Assembly: GCF_027625935.1 (NCBI RefSeq)
Contig: NZ_CP115300.1
Span: 7,626,001 to 7,690,000 of the forward strand
Length of the DNA: 64,000 nt
Origin: Streptomyces camelliae
Lineage (GTDB): Bacteria > Actinomycetota > Actinomycetes > Streptomycetales > Streptomycetaceae
Direction of reading: 5' to 3'
Part shown: positions 23,882 to 31,402 of the stretch, in pieces
Layout of the letters: every line of letters starts with the position of its first letter
Numbering within the stretch: position 1 is the first letter of the stretch
Program-made: the position numbers and the translations under genes
Notes under the pieces: model-generated
Told to the model about the DNA's origin: nothing
The model's database searches: none
Seen by the model: only the letters and a program-made list of their open reading frames with translations

Positions 23882-25213
23882 GTGCTAGGAGAGTATCGGA
23901 TCGAAGGGCGTGGCGCAGCCGAGATCGCCGCCAGTGTCGAGCGCGCGGTCGGTGCCGGTGAGCTGGCACCGGGCCAACCTCTGCCGCCCATGCGGGAGTT
24001 GGCGGTTCGGCTGGGCGTGAATCCCAATACGGTCGCGGCCGCCTATCGCACTCTGCGGGAGCGGGGGGTGATCGAGACGGCCGGCCGGCGGGGCAGCCGC
24101 GTCCGCTCCAAGCCGGCCACCACCGGCCGCGAGGAACTGCGTGTGGAGGTCCCCGAGGGGGGTCGCGACCTGGCCTCCGGCAACCCGGACCCGGCCCTGC
24201 TGCCCCGGCTCGCCCCTGCCCTCGCCGGTGCGGCGAAGGAGGGGGACCAGCGGCCCGTCCGTTACGGCGACGACCCCGTCGACGCGGACCTCGTCCGCCT
24301 CGCCCGCGCCGAACTCGACGCCGACGGCGTCCCCGAGGGCCCGCTGACCGTGACGTCGGGCTCCCTCGACGCCATCGAACGCGTCCTGTCCGTCCACCTC
24401 AGACCGGGTGACGCGGTCGCCGTCGAGGACCCGGGCTGGGGCAGCGTCCTCGACCTGGTTCCCGCGCTGGGCCTGCGCACTCTCCCGGTGGGCGTGGACG
24501 ACGACGGCCCCCGCCCCGAAGACCTGCGCCAGGCCCTGGAGTCCGGTGCCCGCGCCCTGATCGTCACCGACCGGGCCCAGAACCCGACCGGCGCCTCGGT
24601 GACGGCCACACGCGCGCGTGCCCTGCGTGCGGTGCTGCGCGACCACCCCGGGACCCTGCTGATCGAGGACGACCACGGCCACGGCATCGTCGACGTCCCC
24701 CTGCACCCCCTCGCGGGCGTCACCCACCACTGGGCTCTCGTTCGCTCCGCCTCCAAGGCCTACGGCCCCGACCTGCGCGTCGCCGTCCTCGCCGGCGACC
24801 CGCTCACCGTCGACCGGGTGCGCGGCCGCCAGCGCCTCGGCCCCGGCTGGGTGAGCCTGCTGCTGCAGCGTGCCGTCGCCCGCCTGTGGCAGGAGCACGC
24901 GGTGGACCGGGCGGCGGTGGCGCGGTCGTACGGCTCACGCCGGGACGCACTGCTCGACGCGCTGGCCGACCGGGGGGTCCTCGGCCACGGCCGCACCGGC
25001 ATGAACGTCTGGATCCCGGTCCGCGACGAGACGGGCGCGGTGGCCCGCCTCCTCCAGCGGGGCTGGGCGGTCGCCCCGGGAGCCCGCTTCCGCCTGAACA
25101 GCCCCCCGGCCATCCGCATCACGGTCTCGGCGCTCACGGAGCAGGACATCGGCCCCCTGGCGGAGGCGGTGGCGGCGGCGGTACGACCGTCTCCGGGCCG
25201 TGTGTACGGCTGA
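23882..25213 (+). CDS. MocR-type regulator: GntR HTH fused to class I aminotransferase domain
   Basis: 443 residues. Residues 1-75 are a GntR winged HTH (PPMRELAVRLGVNPNTVAAAYRTL), and residues 95-440 are a fold-type I aminotransferase domain with NPTG (244-247) and the PLP lysine Lys292 in SASKAYG. PLP or an amino compound is probably the effector. GTG 23882 is favoured over ATG 23873 because it lies 7 bases after the CATAAT -10 hexamer, which would make the mRNA leaderless, while ATG 23873 overlaps that hexamer. The nearest candidate target is the divergent flavin-fold gene, plus itself. Confidence 0.9.
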   Translation: MLGEYRIEGRGAAEIAASVERAVGAGELAPGQPLPPMRELAVRLGVNPNTVAAAYRTLRERGVIETAGRRGSRVRSKPATTGREELRVEVPEGGRDLASGNPDPALLPRLAPALAGAAKEGDQRPVRYGDDPVDADLVRLARAELDADGVPEGPLTVTSGSLDAIERVLSVHLRPGDAVAVEDPGWGSVLDLVPALGLRTLPVGVDDDGPRPEDLRQALESGARALIVTDRAQNPTGASVTATRARALRAVLRDHPGTLLIEDDHGHGIVDVPLHPLAGVTHHWALVRSASKAYGPDLRVAVLAGDPLTVDRVRGRQRLGPGWVSLLLQRAVARLWQEHAVDRAAVARSYGSRRDALLDALADRGVLGHGRTGMNVWIPVRDETGAVARLLQRGWAVAPGARFRLNSPPAIRITVSALTEQDIGPLAEAVAAAVRPSPGRVYG

Positions 25214-25242
25214 GCGCCCCGCTCGAAGTGCCGCGATGCGCT

Positions 25243-25291
25243 GCTTCAGGGCGTCGCCGATCCGCAGTGGACTTCACCCGACCTGCTCAGG
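25243..25291 (+). repeat. Copy of an interspersed repeat (type 2)
   Basis: About 48 bp closely matching, in reverse complement, the segment 56786-56835 (shared core CCGCAG-GGACTTC-CCCGACCTGCTC, roughly 85 percent alike by eye). It lies between convergent genes and contributes the stop codon of the minus-strand EamA gene. Confidence 0.65.
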
Positions 25292-26222
25292 CCTTCGGCC
25301 GCAACTGCGTCAGCGCGGCGCCCGCCAGCACGATCACGGCCCCCACCGGCGTGGACCACCGCAACGACTCCCCGAGGACCGCGACTCCCGCGGCAGTCGC
25401 GATCACCGGAATGAAGTAGGTGACCATCTGTGCGGTCGTAGGGCCGACTTCGGCGACCAGTCCGTACTGGATCAGCACCGCGAGCCCCGTCCCCAGCGCC
25501 CCCAGAGCGGCGATCGCGAGCAGCGGCACCGGGGACACATGCGTGGGGAAACCGGCGAACAGCGGTGTCACCACGGCCAGCTGGGCCGTCGCCAGGAGCA
25601 GCTGCGCGCCGGTCATGGAGAGGTGTGAGTTGCCCGTCCCCGCCAGCGTCCGCCGCACATAGATCCAGCCGATCGGATAGCTCAGCGACGCGAGCAGCGC
25701 CATCGCCGTACCCGTGGCGTCCAGGCCGTGGAAGCCCTGCCACGCGCCGAGCACGGTCAGCACCCCGAGGAAGCCCAGGCCGAGTCCGGCCACCCGGACC
25801 CGGGTCGGCCGGTCCTCGGAGAGGGCGACCAGGGACAGGGCCATGCCCCACAGGGGCGAGGTCGCGTTGCAGATGCCGGCCAGCGTGGACGGGATCGTCA
25901 GCTCCGAGTACGCGAAGAGGGAGAAGGGGAGGGCGTTGAGGAAGAAGGCCGCGACCGCCATGTGGCCCCAGAGACGGGCCCCGCGCGGCAGGCGCTCCCG
26001 CTTGACCGCCATCGCCGCGCCCAGTACCGCCGTACCGAACACCAGACGCCCGAGCGTGACCTGGAAGGGCGCGTAGCCCTCCGTCCCCACCTTGATCAGC
26101 AGGAAGCTGAAGCCCCAGATCAGGGACAGCGCACCGAAGCGGAGCCGCCAGTCGAGGCGGGGGCGGGTCCGGGCGGAGACGGGGGCGGGGGACTGGGTTC
26201 GGGATGGGGTCACCGTGCTCAT
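25287..26222 (-). CDS. EamA/DMT-family transporter (third copy)
   Basis: 311 residues, ten hydrophobic segments; it opens RLRFGALSLIWGFSFLLIKVG, the RarD/YdcZ-like EamA start, and ends WSTPVGAVIVLAGAALTQLRPKA. ATG 26222 gives a short Ser/Pro/Arg-rich cytoplasmic N-terminus. It is divergent from a LysR regulator starting at 26297 with only 74 bp between, a classical arrangement of a LysR protein controlling an exporter. Substrate unknown. Confidence 0.88.
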   Translation of the reverse strand: MSTVTPSRTQSPAPVSARTRPRLDWRLRFGALSLIWGFSFLLIKVGTEGYAPFQVTLGRLVFGTAVLGAAMAVKRERLPRGARLWGHMAVAAFFLNALPFSLFAYSELTIPSTLAGICNATSPLWGMALSLVALSEDRPTRVRVAGLGLGFLGVLTVLGAWQGFHGLDATGTAMALLASLSYPIGWIYVRRTLAGTGNSHLSMTGAQLLLATAQLAVVTPLFAGFPTHVSPVPLLAIAALGALGTGLAVLIQYGLVAEVGPTTAQMVTYFIPVIATAAGVAVLGESLRWSTPVGAVIVLAGAALTQLRPKA

Positions 26223-26260
26223 GGACTCAACGATGCTGGAGACAACCTCGTAGCACAATC

Positions 26261-26289
26261 GAGATTTCTCAACCGGTACCTCTTAGAAT
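26261..26289 (+). promoter_or_regulatory. LysR promoter and candidate LysR box
   Basis: TAGAAT (26284-26289) lies 7 bases before ATG 26297, so the LysR mRNA is probably leaderless. Just upstream GAGATTTCTC (26261-26270), a 4-2-4 dyad, lies in the middle of the 74-bp space shared with the divergent exporter gene and is a plausible LysR-binding site. Confidence 0.5.
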
Positions 26290-26296
26290 CACTTAC

Positions 26297-27205
26297 ATGT
26301 TGAACTTGGAGCGCCTGCGCACCCTGGACTCCCTCGCCCGGCACGGCTCGGTCAGCGCGGCGGCCGAGGCGCTGCACGTCACCACGTCCGCCGTCTCCCA
26401 GCAGCTGGGCAAGCTGGAGCGGGAGATCGGCCAGCAGCTCCTGGCCAAGAACGGCAGGGGCGTGCGGCTCACGGACGCCGGCCGGCTGCTGTCGGAGCAC
26501 GCGGCGCGGATCCTCTCCCAGGTCGAGCTCGCCGAGTCCGATCTGGAGGCGCATCGCGGGCAGGTCGTCGGCGAGCTGCGGCTGTCGGCGTTCCCCACCG
26601 CCGCCCGCGGGCTCTTCCCGGCCGCGCTCGGCACGCTGCGGGGCCGGCACCCGGGGCTGCGCGTGCGCTCCAGCGAGCTGGAACCGGAGCAGGGCATCGC
26701 CGGTGTCGTACGCGGCGACCTCGATCTCGCGGTGGTCCTGGACTGGTACAACAAGCCGATGCCACTGCCCGACGGCCTGGTCAAGGCTCCCCTGCTGGAC
26801 GACCCGGCCGATGTCGCCATGCCGGTGGCGCACCGGCTGGCCGGCCGGGACGAGGTCGACCTCGCCGAGTTCGCCGAGGACGAGTGGATCACCTGGGGCG
26901 AGGGCGAGTTCTGCCACGAGTGGCTCATGTTCACGCTGCGGTCCAAGGGCGTCGAGCCGATCGTCGGCCACCGCGCCGGCGAGACCCATACCCAACTCGG
27001 CCTGGTCGCCTCGGGGTTGGGCGTGTGCATCGCACCGCTGCTGGGCCGCCACCCGGTGCCCGCCGGCGTGGTCCTGGTCCCACTGGTCCAGCGCGTGCGC
27101 CGGCATGTGTACGTCGTCTGGCGCGCGGACGCCGACCGCAGACCCTCGATCCGCGCGGCGGTCGAGGCGCTGCGGGAGGCGGCCCAGCGGGTGAGCCAGG
27201 CCTGA
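26297..27205 (+). CDS. LysR-family transcriptional regulator
   Basis: 302 residues. N-terminal winged HTH (LERLRTLDSLARHGSVSAAAEALHVTTSAVSQQLGKLE, in outline residues 4-41) and a type 2 periplasmic-binding-like effector domain (about 90-300). Start ATG 26297 fits both the family N-terminus and a leaderless transcript after TAGAAT. It is probably the controller of the divergent EamA exporter at 25287-26222. The gene ends next to an interspersed repeat copy at 27212. Confidence 0.92.
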   Translation: MLNLERLRTLDSLARHGSVSAAAEALHVTTSAVSQQLGKLEREIGQQLLAKNGRGVRLTDAGRLLSEHAARILSQVELAESDLEAHRGQVVGELRLSAFPTAARGLFPAALGTLRGRHPGLRVRSSELEPEQGIAGVVRGDLDLAVVLDWYNKPMPLPDGLVKAPLLDDPADVAMPVAHRLAGRDEVDLAEFAEDEWITWGEGEFCHEWLMFTLRSKGVEPIVGHRAGETHTQLGLVASGLGVCIAPLLGRHPVPAGVVLVPLVQRVRRHVYVVWRADADRRPSIRAAVEALREAAQRVSQA

Positions 27206-27211
27206 GCGGCG

Positions 27212-27332
27212 GCGCCCCGAAGGGGTGCGGGGCTGCGTCCGATGTGCGGCTACCGCCGCGACGGGGGTCCCCCTGGGTTCGAGCGAAGCCGAGAACGTGC
27301 GGGAGCGACCGGCCGCGACGGACCCGCAGACG
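27212..27332 (+). repeat. Copy of an interspersed repeat (type 1), about 120 bp
   Basis: Aligns end to end with 56823-56942, roughly 75 to 80 percent alike by eye, sharing GAAGG GG-GCGGGGCTG, GATGTGCGGCT, GAACGAAG-type and CCGCAGACG blocks. Both copies are intergenic. The left end forms a small GCCCC-GAA-GGGG hairpin that may terminate the LysR transcript. Confidence 0.7.
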
Positions 27333-27344
27333 GCATACGGCCTG

Positions 27345-27827
27345 TCACGGCTGCTCCCGCGGCGCGCCCAGCTTCCGGAAGTCCCAGGAGACGATCTTCT
27401 CCGGGGTCAGCCGGACCCAGGCGTGCCGGCCGTCGTGCGGCATCTCGTCCAGGCCGAAGTTCTTCCGCGCGAACAGCGTCTCGGCCGTGTCGAGTTCGGC
27501 ACACAGCTCGCCGATGCGCGGCGCCTCGCCCACGAACTCCACCCGGCCGGACAGCTCGACCCCGCGCAGCTGGTCGTACTCCTCGCCCGAGTCGACCACG
27601 ACGGCCACGCGCGGATCGCGGCGCAGCTGGGTCCAGCGCCGGCTGCGCACCACCGAGTACAGCCACAGCGAGGTGCCGTCCCAGGCGAACCACAGCGCGC
27701 TGACATGCGGTGCCCCGCCGGCCGAGACGGTCGCGACCCGGCAGGTGCGCTGGCTGGTCAGGAACTCGTCCAGCTCGCCGGGTGTCATCATGATCTTGCG
27801 GCCCCGGCGCTGCTCGGTCGCGGTCAT
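27345..27827 (-). CDS. Pyridoxamine 5'-phosphate oxidase-family / F420-type flavin protein
   Basis: 160 residues, split-barrel fold: FLTSQRTCRVATVSAGGAPHVSALWF at residues 22-47 and RRDPRVAVVVDSGEEYDQLRGVELSGRVEFV in the middle. This group includes F420H2-dependent reductases and heme-degrading HugZ-like proteins; the cofactor is undetermined. GAAGAGGGG precedes ATG 27827. It is divergent from the isochorismatase-fold gene at 27912 with 84 bp between, so the two may be co-regulated through the dyad at 27883. Confidence 0.85.
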   Translation of the reverse strand: MTATEQRRGRKIMMTPGELDEFLTSQRTCRVATVSAGGAPHVSALWFAWDGTSLWLYSVVRSRRWTQLRRDPRVAVVVDSGEEYDQLRGVELSGRVEFVGEAPRIGELCAELDTAETLFARKNFGLDEMPHDGRHAWVRLTPEKIVSWDFRKLGAPREQP

Positions 27828-27882
27828 GCGGTCCCCTCTTCTCCCATGTCGTGTCGGCGAACTATCGTGTCCCGGCGATCCT

Positions 27883-27897
27883 CTGACATCGCGTCAG
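27883..27897. promoter_or_regulatory. CTGAC-N5-GTCAG dyad between divergent genes
   Basis: CTGACATCGCGTCAG, perfect 5-bp arms with a 5-bp spacer, 15 bp before ATG 27912. It has the same form as the CTGACGGTTCATCAG site upstream of the SRPBCC gene, including the flanking TTT on the minus strand. A shared regulator is possible. Confidence 0.5.
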
Positions 27898-27911
27898 AAA
27901 AGGAAACAGGT

Positions 27912-28556
27912 ATGCCGTCGTATGCACAGCTCAGGGAACTCCTCGACCCCGCGAGCACCGTCCTGCTCACCGTGGAGTGCCAGCAGGGGGTCGTCGGCCC
28001 GGACAGCGCGCTGCCCGAACTCGCCCGCGAGGCCCGCTCCTCCGGTGCCCTGCGCAATGTCGCCCGGCTGGTCGCCGCCGCGCACGAGGGTGGGGTCCAG
28101 GTGATTCACGCGATCGCCGAGCGCCGCCCGGACGGCCGGGGCGCGAGCCGCAACGCCCGCCTCTTCCGGGCCGCCGAGCGGCTTGCCGTACGGCAGTTGG
28201 CGGGCAGCACGGCCGTCCGGGTCGCGCCGCCGATCGAGGTCGCCGAGGAGGACCTCGTCGTACGGCGGCTGCACGGACTGTCCCCGGTCCACGGCACCGA
28301 GGTCGACGCCCTGCTGCGCAATCTCGGCTGCCGCACCCTGGTCGTCACCGGGGTCTCCGCCAACGTGGCGATACCCAACGCGGTGTTCGACGCGGTCAAC
28401 CTCGGCTACACGGTCGTGGTCCCGGCCGACGCCGTCGCCGGGGTGCCCGCCGAGTACACCCCCGCGATGATCCGGCACACCCTCGCGCTGGTCGCCACGG
28501 TCGCGACCACCGACGAGGTGCTCGGCTGCCTCGAACGGCCGCGCAGACGCGGCTGA
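27912..28556 (+). CDS. Isochorismatase-fold protein with altered catalytic triad
   Basis: 214 residues, cysteine-hydrolase (isochorismatase) fold: STVLLTVECQQGVVG at the N-terminus and CRTLVVTGVSANVAIPNAVFDAVNLGY in the last third. In active family members the triad is Asp-Lys-Cys. Here the Asp position is Glu22 (VECQQG), the Cys position is Ala153 (NVAIPN) and the Lys region reads VVRRLHG with Arg only. Simple nicotinamidase or isochorismatase chemistry is therefore unlikely; a binding protein or a different mechanism is more plausible. AGGAAACAGG precedes ATG 27912. Ends 6 bp before the convergent Rieske gene. Confidence 0.82.
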   Translation: MPSYAQLRELLDPASTVLLTVECQQGVVGPDSALPELAREARSSGALRNVARLVAAAHEGGVQVIHAIAERRPDGRGASRNARLFRAAERLAVRQLAGSTAVRVAPPIEVAEEDLVVRRLHGLSPVHGTEVDALLRNLGCRTLVVTGVSANVAIPNAVFDAVNLGYTVVVPADAVAGVPAEYTPAMIRHTLALVATVATTDEVLGCLERPRRRG

Positions 28557-28562
28557 GGCGGT

Positions 28563-29087
28563 TCAGGCCAGGGTGATGTTCCCGCCGGAGACGGCGATGT
28601 TCTTGGCCGGCAGCGGCTGGGTCGCAGGACCCTGCTTCACACTGCCGTCCGCGGCGGAGAAGTGGCTCTGGTGGCACGGGCAGACGATCACGCCGTTCGC
28701 CACGCTGCCCACCGTGCACCCCTGGTGGGTGCACGTGGCCGAGAACGCCTTGAACGTGCCCGCCGTCGGCTGGGTCACGACCACGCCCTGGTCCTTGAAG
28801 ATCTTGCCGCCCCCCTCCGGGATGTCGGCGGTCTTGGCGAGCGCGGTGCCGCCGTCGTTCCCGGACGCCCCGGAGGGCGCGGTCGACCCGCCGGAGCCGG
28901 CCGTCCCCGTCGTACCGGTGGTGCCGGTCGACCCGGAGGAACCGGACCCGCTGTTGGCCGTGCCGGACGAGTTGTCGTCGCTCGAACCGCAGGCGGCCAG
29001 CGCGGCGGCGAGCCCCGCCGCTCCGGCCGCCGCCACGACCGTACGGCGGGCCGGGCCGGCTGTGGACTGGGGCGATGCGGTGCTCAT
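28563..29087 (-). CDS. Secreted Rieske (2Fe-2S) lipoprotein
   Basis: 174 residues. Twin arginines (Arg14-15) and an LAAC lipobox (Cys33) indicate Tat export of the folded protein and lipid anchoring. A Ser/Gly/Thr linker (about 34-80) leads to the Rieske domain with box 1 Cys119-T-His121-Q-G-Cys124 and box 2 Cys136-P-Cys138-His139: cluster ligands Cys119, His121, Cys136, His139 and disulfide pair Cys124/Cys138. It is not linked to a bc1 complex, so this is a stand-alone extracytoplasmic electron carrier as found widely in Streptomyces. Partner unknown. Confidence 0.92.
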   Translation of the reverse strand: MSTASPQSTAGPARRTVVAAAGAAGLAAALAACGSSDDNSSGTANSGSGSSGSTGTTGTTGTAGSGGSTAPSGASGNDGGTALAKTADIPEGGGKIFKDQGVVVTQPTAGTFKAFSATCTHQGCTVGSVANGVIVCPCHQSHFSAADGSVKQGPATQPLPAKNIAVSGGNITLA

Positions 29088-29249
29088 GTGAATTTCCCTT
29101 CCGCGGGGCTTCTCGTGATCCGTCCTGGGGTACGGCGCTCGGGCACCACCCGTTCAGACGGGCACCCAGATCCTTGCCGCCGGGGCATGAGAGGGCCGTA
29201 AGCCACAGCTGTCGGCGAGCTGTCGGCCCCGCGCCAGTAACCTGGGGCG

Positions 29250-30026
29250 ATGCTCAAGGAAGTCACCGCGACCCGCTACATCACGCCGCTGCGTGAGGGG
29301 GGCTCGCTGCCGGGGCTCGTCGAGGCCGACGACTTCGGGACCTACGTCATCAAGTTCACCGGCGCCGGACAGGGCCGCAAGACCCTGGTCGCCGAGGTGG
29401 TGTGCGGCGAACTCGCCCGGCGCCTCGGCTTCCGGATGCCCGGGCTGGTCACCGTCCGGCTGGACTCCGTCCTCGGACTCGGCGAGCCCGAGCAGCAGGT
29501 GCAGGAGCTGCTCAGGTCCAGCGGCGGCACCAACCTCGGCATGGACTTCCTCTCCGGCGCGCTCGGCTACGACCCGCTCGCCTTCCCGGTGAGCCCCGAG
29601 GAGGCGGGCCGCATCGTCTGGTTCGACGCGCTGATCAACAACGTGGACCGGTCCTGGCGCAACCCCAACCTCCTGGTGCACGGCGGCGAGCTGTGGCTCA
29701 TCGACCACGGCGCCACGATGATCTGGCACCACAACTGGCCCGCCGCCGAAGCCTCCGCCGCCCGCCCCTACGACGCCTCCGACCACGCCCTCGCCCGTTT
29801 CGCGCCGGACGTCGCCGCCGCCGCGGCCGGCCTCGCGCCCCGGATCACCGAGGACCTGCTCGCCGAGGTCACCGCCGAGATCCCCGACGCCTGGCTCGCC
29901 GACGAGCCCGGCTTCGACACCCCGGACGACCTGCGCCGGGCCTACGCACGGCCGCTGCTCGCGCGGGCGGCCGTCGTCCACGAACGCATCACCGGCATCG
30001 GCTCCGGCTTCGAGGGGACCAAGTGA
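29250..30026 (+). CDS. HipA-like kinase-fold protein
   Basis: 258 residues, shorter than HipA (about 440) because the N-terminal HipA_N domain is absent. The kinase-fold marks are YVIKF (Lys35, ATP lysine), FDALINNVDRSWRNPN (catalytic Asp133 with Asn138/Asn140) and WLIDHGATM (metal-binding Asp152), the same order as the HipA/PI3K-like fold. ATG 29250 lies 6 bases after TAACCT (29238-29243) with no ribosome site, so it is probably leaderless. It overlaps the DUF3037 gene by 4 bases. There is no HipB antitoxin nearby. HipA phosphorylates glutamyl-tRNA synthetase; the target here is unknown. Confidence 0.87.
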   Translation: MLKEVTATRYITPLREGGSLPGLVEADDFGTYVIKFTGAGQGRKTLVAEVVCGELARRLGFRMPGLVTVRLDSVLGLGEPEQQVQELLRSSGGTNLGMDFLSGALGYDPLAFPVSPEEAGRIVWFDALINNVDRSWRNPNLLVHGGELWLIDHGATMIWHHNWPAAEASAARPYDASDHALARFAPDVAAAAAGLAPRITEDLLAEVTAEIPDAWLADEPGFDTPDDLRRAYARPLLARAAVVHERITGIGSGFEGTK

Positions 30027-30472
30027 GCGAGACCCACATCCACATGGCCGGACATGTCACCGAGCGGCACATCACCCGGGCGGGCCAGGGCGGTGACCGG
30101 GACGTCTTCGAGTACGCGCTGCTGCGGGTCGTACCGCGCATCGAGCGCGGCGAGTGCATCAACGCCGGCGTGCTCGTCTACAGCCGGGCCAAGGCCTACG
30201 TCGGCGCCCGCACCCACCTGGACGAGGCCCGGCTGCTCGCCCTGGACCCCGCGGCCGACGTGACCGGGATCCGGGCCGCGCTCGGCGCGATCGAGCGCCA
30301 CTGCGCGGGCGGCGAGGAGGCCGGGCAGGCGGCCCGGGACGACGCCGGGCGCCGCTTCCGCTGGCTGATCGCGCCCCGCTCCACCGTCGTCCAGCCCGGT
30401 CCGGTGCACACCGGCCTGACCACCGACCCGGCGGCCGAGACGGAGCGCTTGCTGGACCTCTTGGTGAGGTAA
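30023..30472 (+). CDS. DUF3037 protein, partner of the HipA-like kinase
   Basis: 149 residues from GTG 30023, whose GTGA overlaps the stop of the HipA-like gene, so expression is translationally coupled. Core: FEYALLRVVPRIERGECINAGVLVYS (about residues 28-53), the conserved DUF3037 block, then a helical region and a C-terminal LIAPRSTVVQPGPVHTGLT segment. The fold and function are uncharacterised. The gene pair HipA-like plus DUF3037 recurs in bacteria, which suggests a functional pair such as kinase and substrate or regulator (inference). Confidence 0.88.
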   Translation: MSETHIHMAGHVTERHITRAGQGGDRDVFEYALLRVVPRIERGECINAGVLVYSRAKAYVGARTHLDEARLLALDPAADVTGIRAALGAIERHCAGGEEAGQAARDDAGRRFRWLIAPRSTVVQPGPVHTGLTTDPAAETERLLDLLVR

Positions 30473-30497
30473 TGGATCACACGCACCCGGTGTGCCG

Positions 30498-30526
30498 TTG
30501 ACACCGGGTGCCAGGGCTTCTAGCGT
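30498..30526 (+). promoter_or_regulatory. Near-consensus vegetative promoter of the SDR pair
   Basis: TTGACA (30498-30503), 17-bp spacer, TAGCGT (30521-30526). This is an almost ideal HrdB-type promoter; the start site would fall near 30533, leaving an 85-base leader before fabG ATG 30619. Confidence 0.8.
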
Positions 30527-30544
30527 CACCTGTGCTGAAGGTAC

Positions 30545-30558
30545 TAAGCGGTCGCTCA
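30545..30558. promoter_or_regulatory. Candidate repressor operator in the fabG leader
   Basis: TAAGCG-GT-CGCTCA, an inverted repeat with one mismatch, just downstream of the predicted transcription start. The TNAGCGNNCGCTNA form is typical of TetR-class operators for acyl-CoA or fatty-acid genes; assignment is inference. Confidence 0.4.
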
Positions 30559-30618
30559 CCGCACGAGGGGCTCTCTCACCGAGGGCCCGCAAGGTTCTCT
30601 CAAGGGCGAGGAGAAGCA

Positions 30619-31380
30619 ATGTCCACCACTGAACAGCGGGTCGCGGTCGTCACCGGCGCGGCACGCGGCATCGGCGCCGCCACCGCCGTACGGCTGGCCG
30701 CCGAGGGCCGCGCCGTCGCCGTGATCGACCTCGACGAGGCCGCCTGCAAGGACACCGTCGAGAAGATCACCGCCGCCGGCGGCAAGGCGATCGCGGTCGG
30801 CGCGGACGTCTCCGACGAGGCGCAGGTCGAGGCGGCTGTCGCCCGGATCGTCGAGGAGCTGGGCGCCCCGACGATCCTGGTCAACAACGCGGGCGTGCTC
30901 CGTGACAACCTGCTGTTCAAGATGAGCGTCTCCGACTGGGACACCGTCATGAACGTCCACCTGCGCGGCTCGTTCCTGATGACCAAGGCCGTCCAGAAGC
31001 ACATGGTCGACGCCGGCTTCGGCCGCGTGGTCAACCTCTCCTCCTCCTCGGCGCTCGGCAACCGCGGCCAGGCCAACTACTCCGCCGCCAAGGCCGGCCT
31101 GCAGGGCTTCACCAAGACCCTCGCCATCGAGCTGGGCAAGTTCGGCATCACCGCCAACGCCGTCGCCCCCGGCTTCATCGCCACCGAGATGACCAAGGCC
31201 ACCGCCGACCGCGTCAAGATGGACTTCGAGGACTTCAAGAAGGCCGCCGCGGGCGCGATCCCCGTGCAGCGCGTCGGCGAGCCCGAGGACATCGCCAACG
31301 CCATCGCCTTCTTCACCGGCGAGGCCGCCGGCTTCGTCTCCGGCCAGGTGCTGTACGTCGCCGGCGGACCGCTCGACTAG
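30619..31380 (+). CDS. fabG: FabG-type 3-oxoacyl-ACP/CoA reductase (SDR)
   Basis: 253 residues, classical SDR. Cofactor motif TGAARGIG (residues 12-19), NNAG (about 89-92), catalytic Ser-Tyr-Lys: SSSSALGNRGQANYSAAKAG with Tyr154/Lys158 approximately, and the C-terminal YVAGGPLD. It reduces 3-oxoacyl thioesters with NADPH. It is not in the fabD-fabH-acpP-fabF cluster, so it is an accessory copy, perhaps in beta-oxidation or secondary metabolism. GAGGAGAAG precedes ATG 30619. It is the first gene of a two-gene operon behind a strong vegetative promoter. Confidence 0.88.
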   Translation: MSTTEQRVAVVTGAARGIGAATAVRLAAEGRAVAVIDLDEAACKDTVEKITAAGGKAIAVGADVSDEAQVEAAVARIVEELGAPTILVNNAGVLRDNLLFKMSVSDWDTVMNVHLRGSFLMTKAVQKHMVDAGFGRVVNLSSSSALGNRGQANYSAAKAGLQGFTKTLAIELGKFGITANAVAPGFIATEMTKATADRVKMDFEDFKKAAAGAIPVQRVGEPEDIANAIAFFTGEAAGFVSGQVLYVAGGPLD

Positions 31381-31402
31381 GGAATCCTGGGGAAACACCG
31401 AC

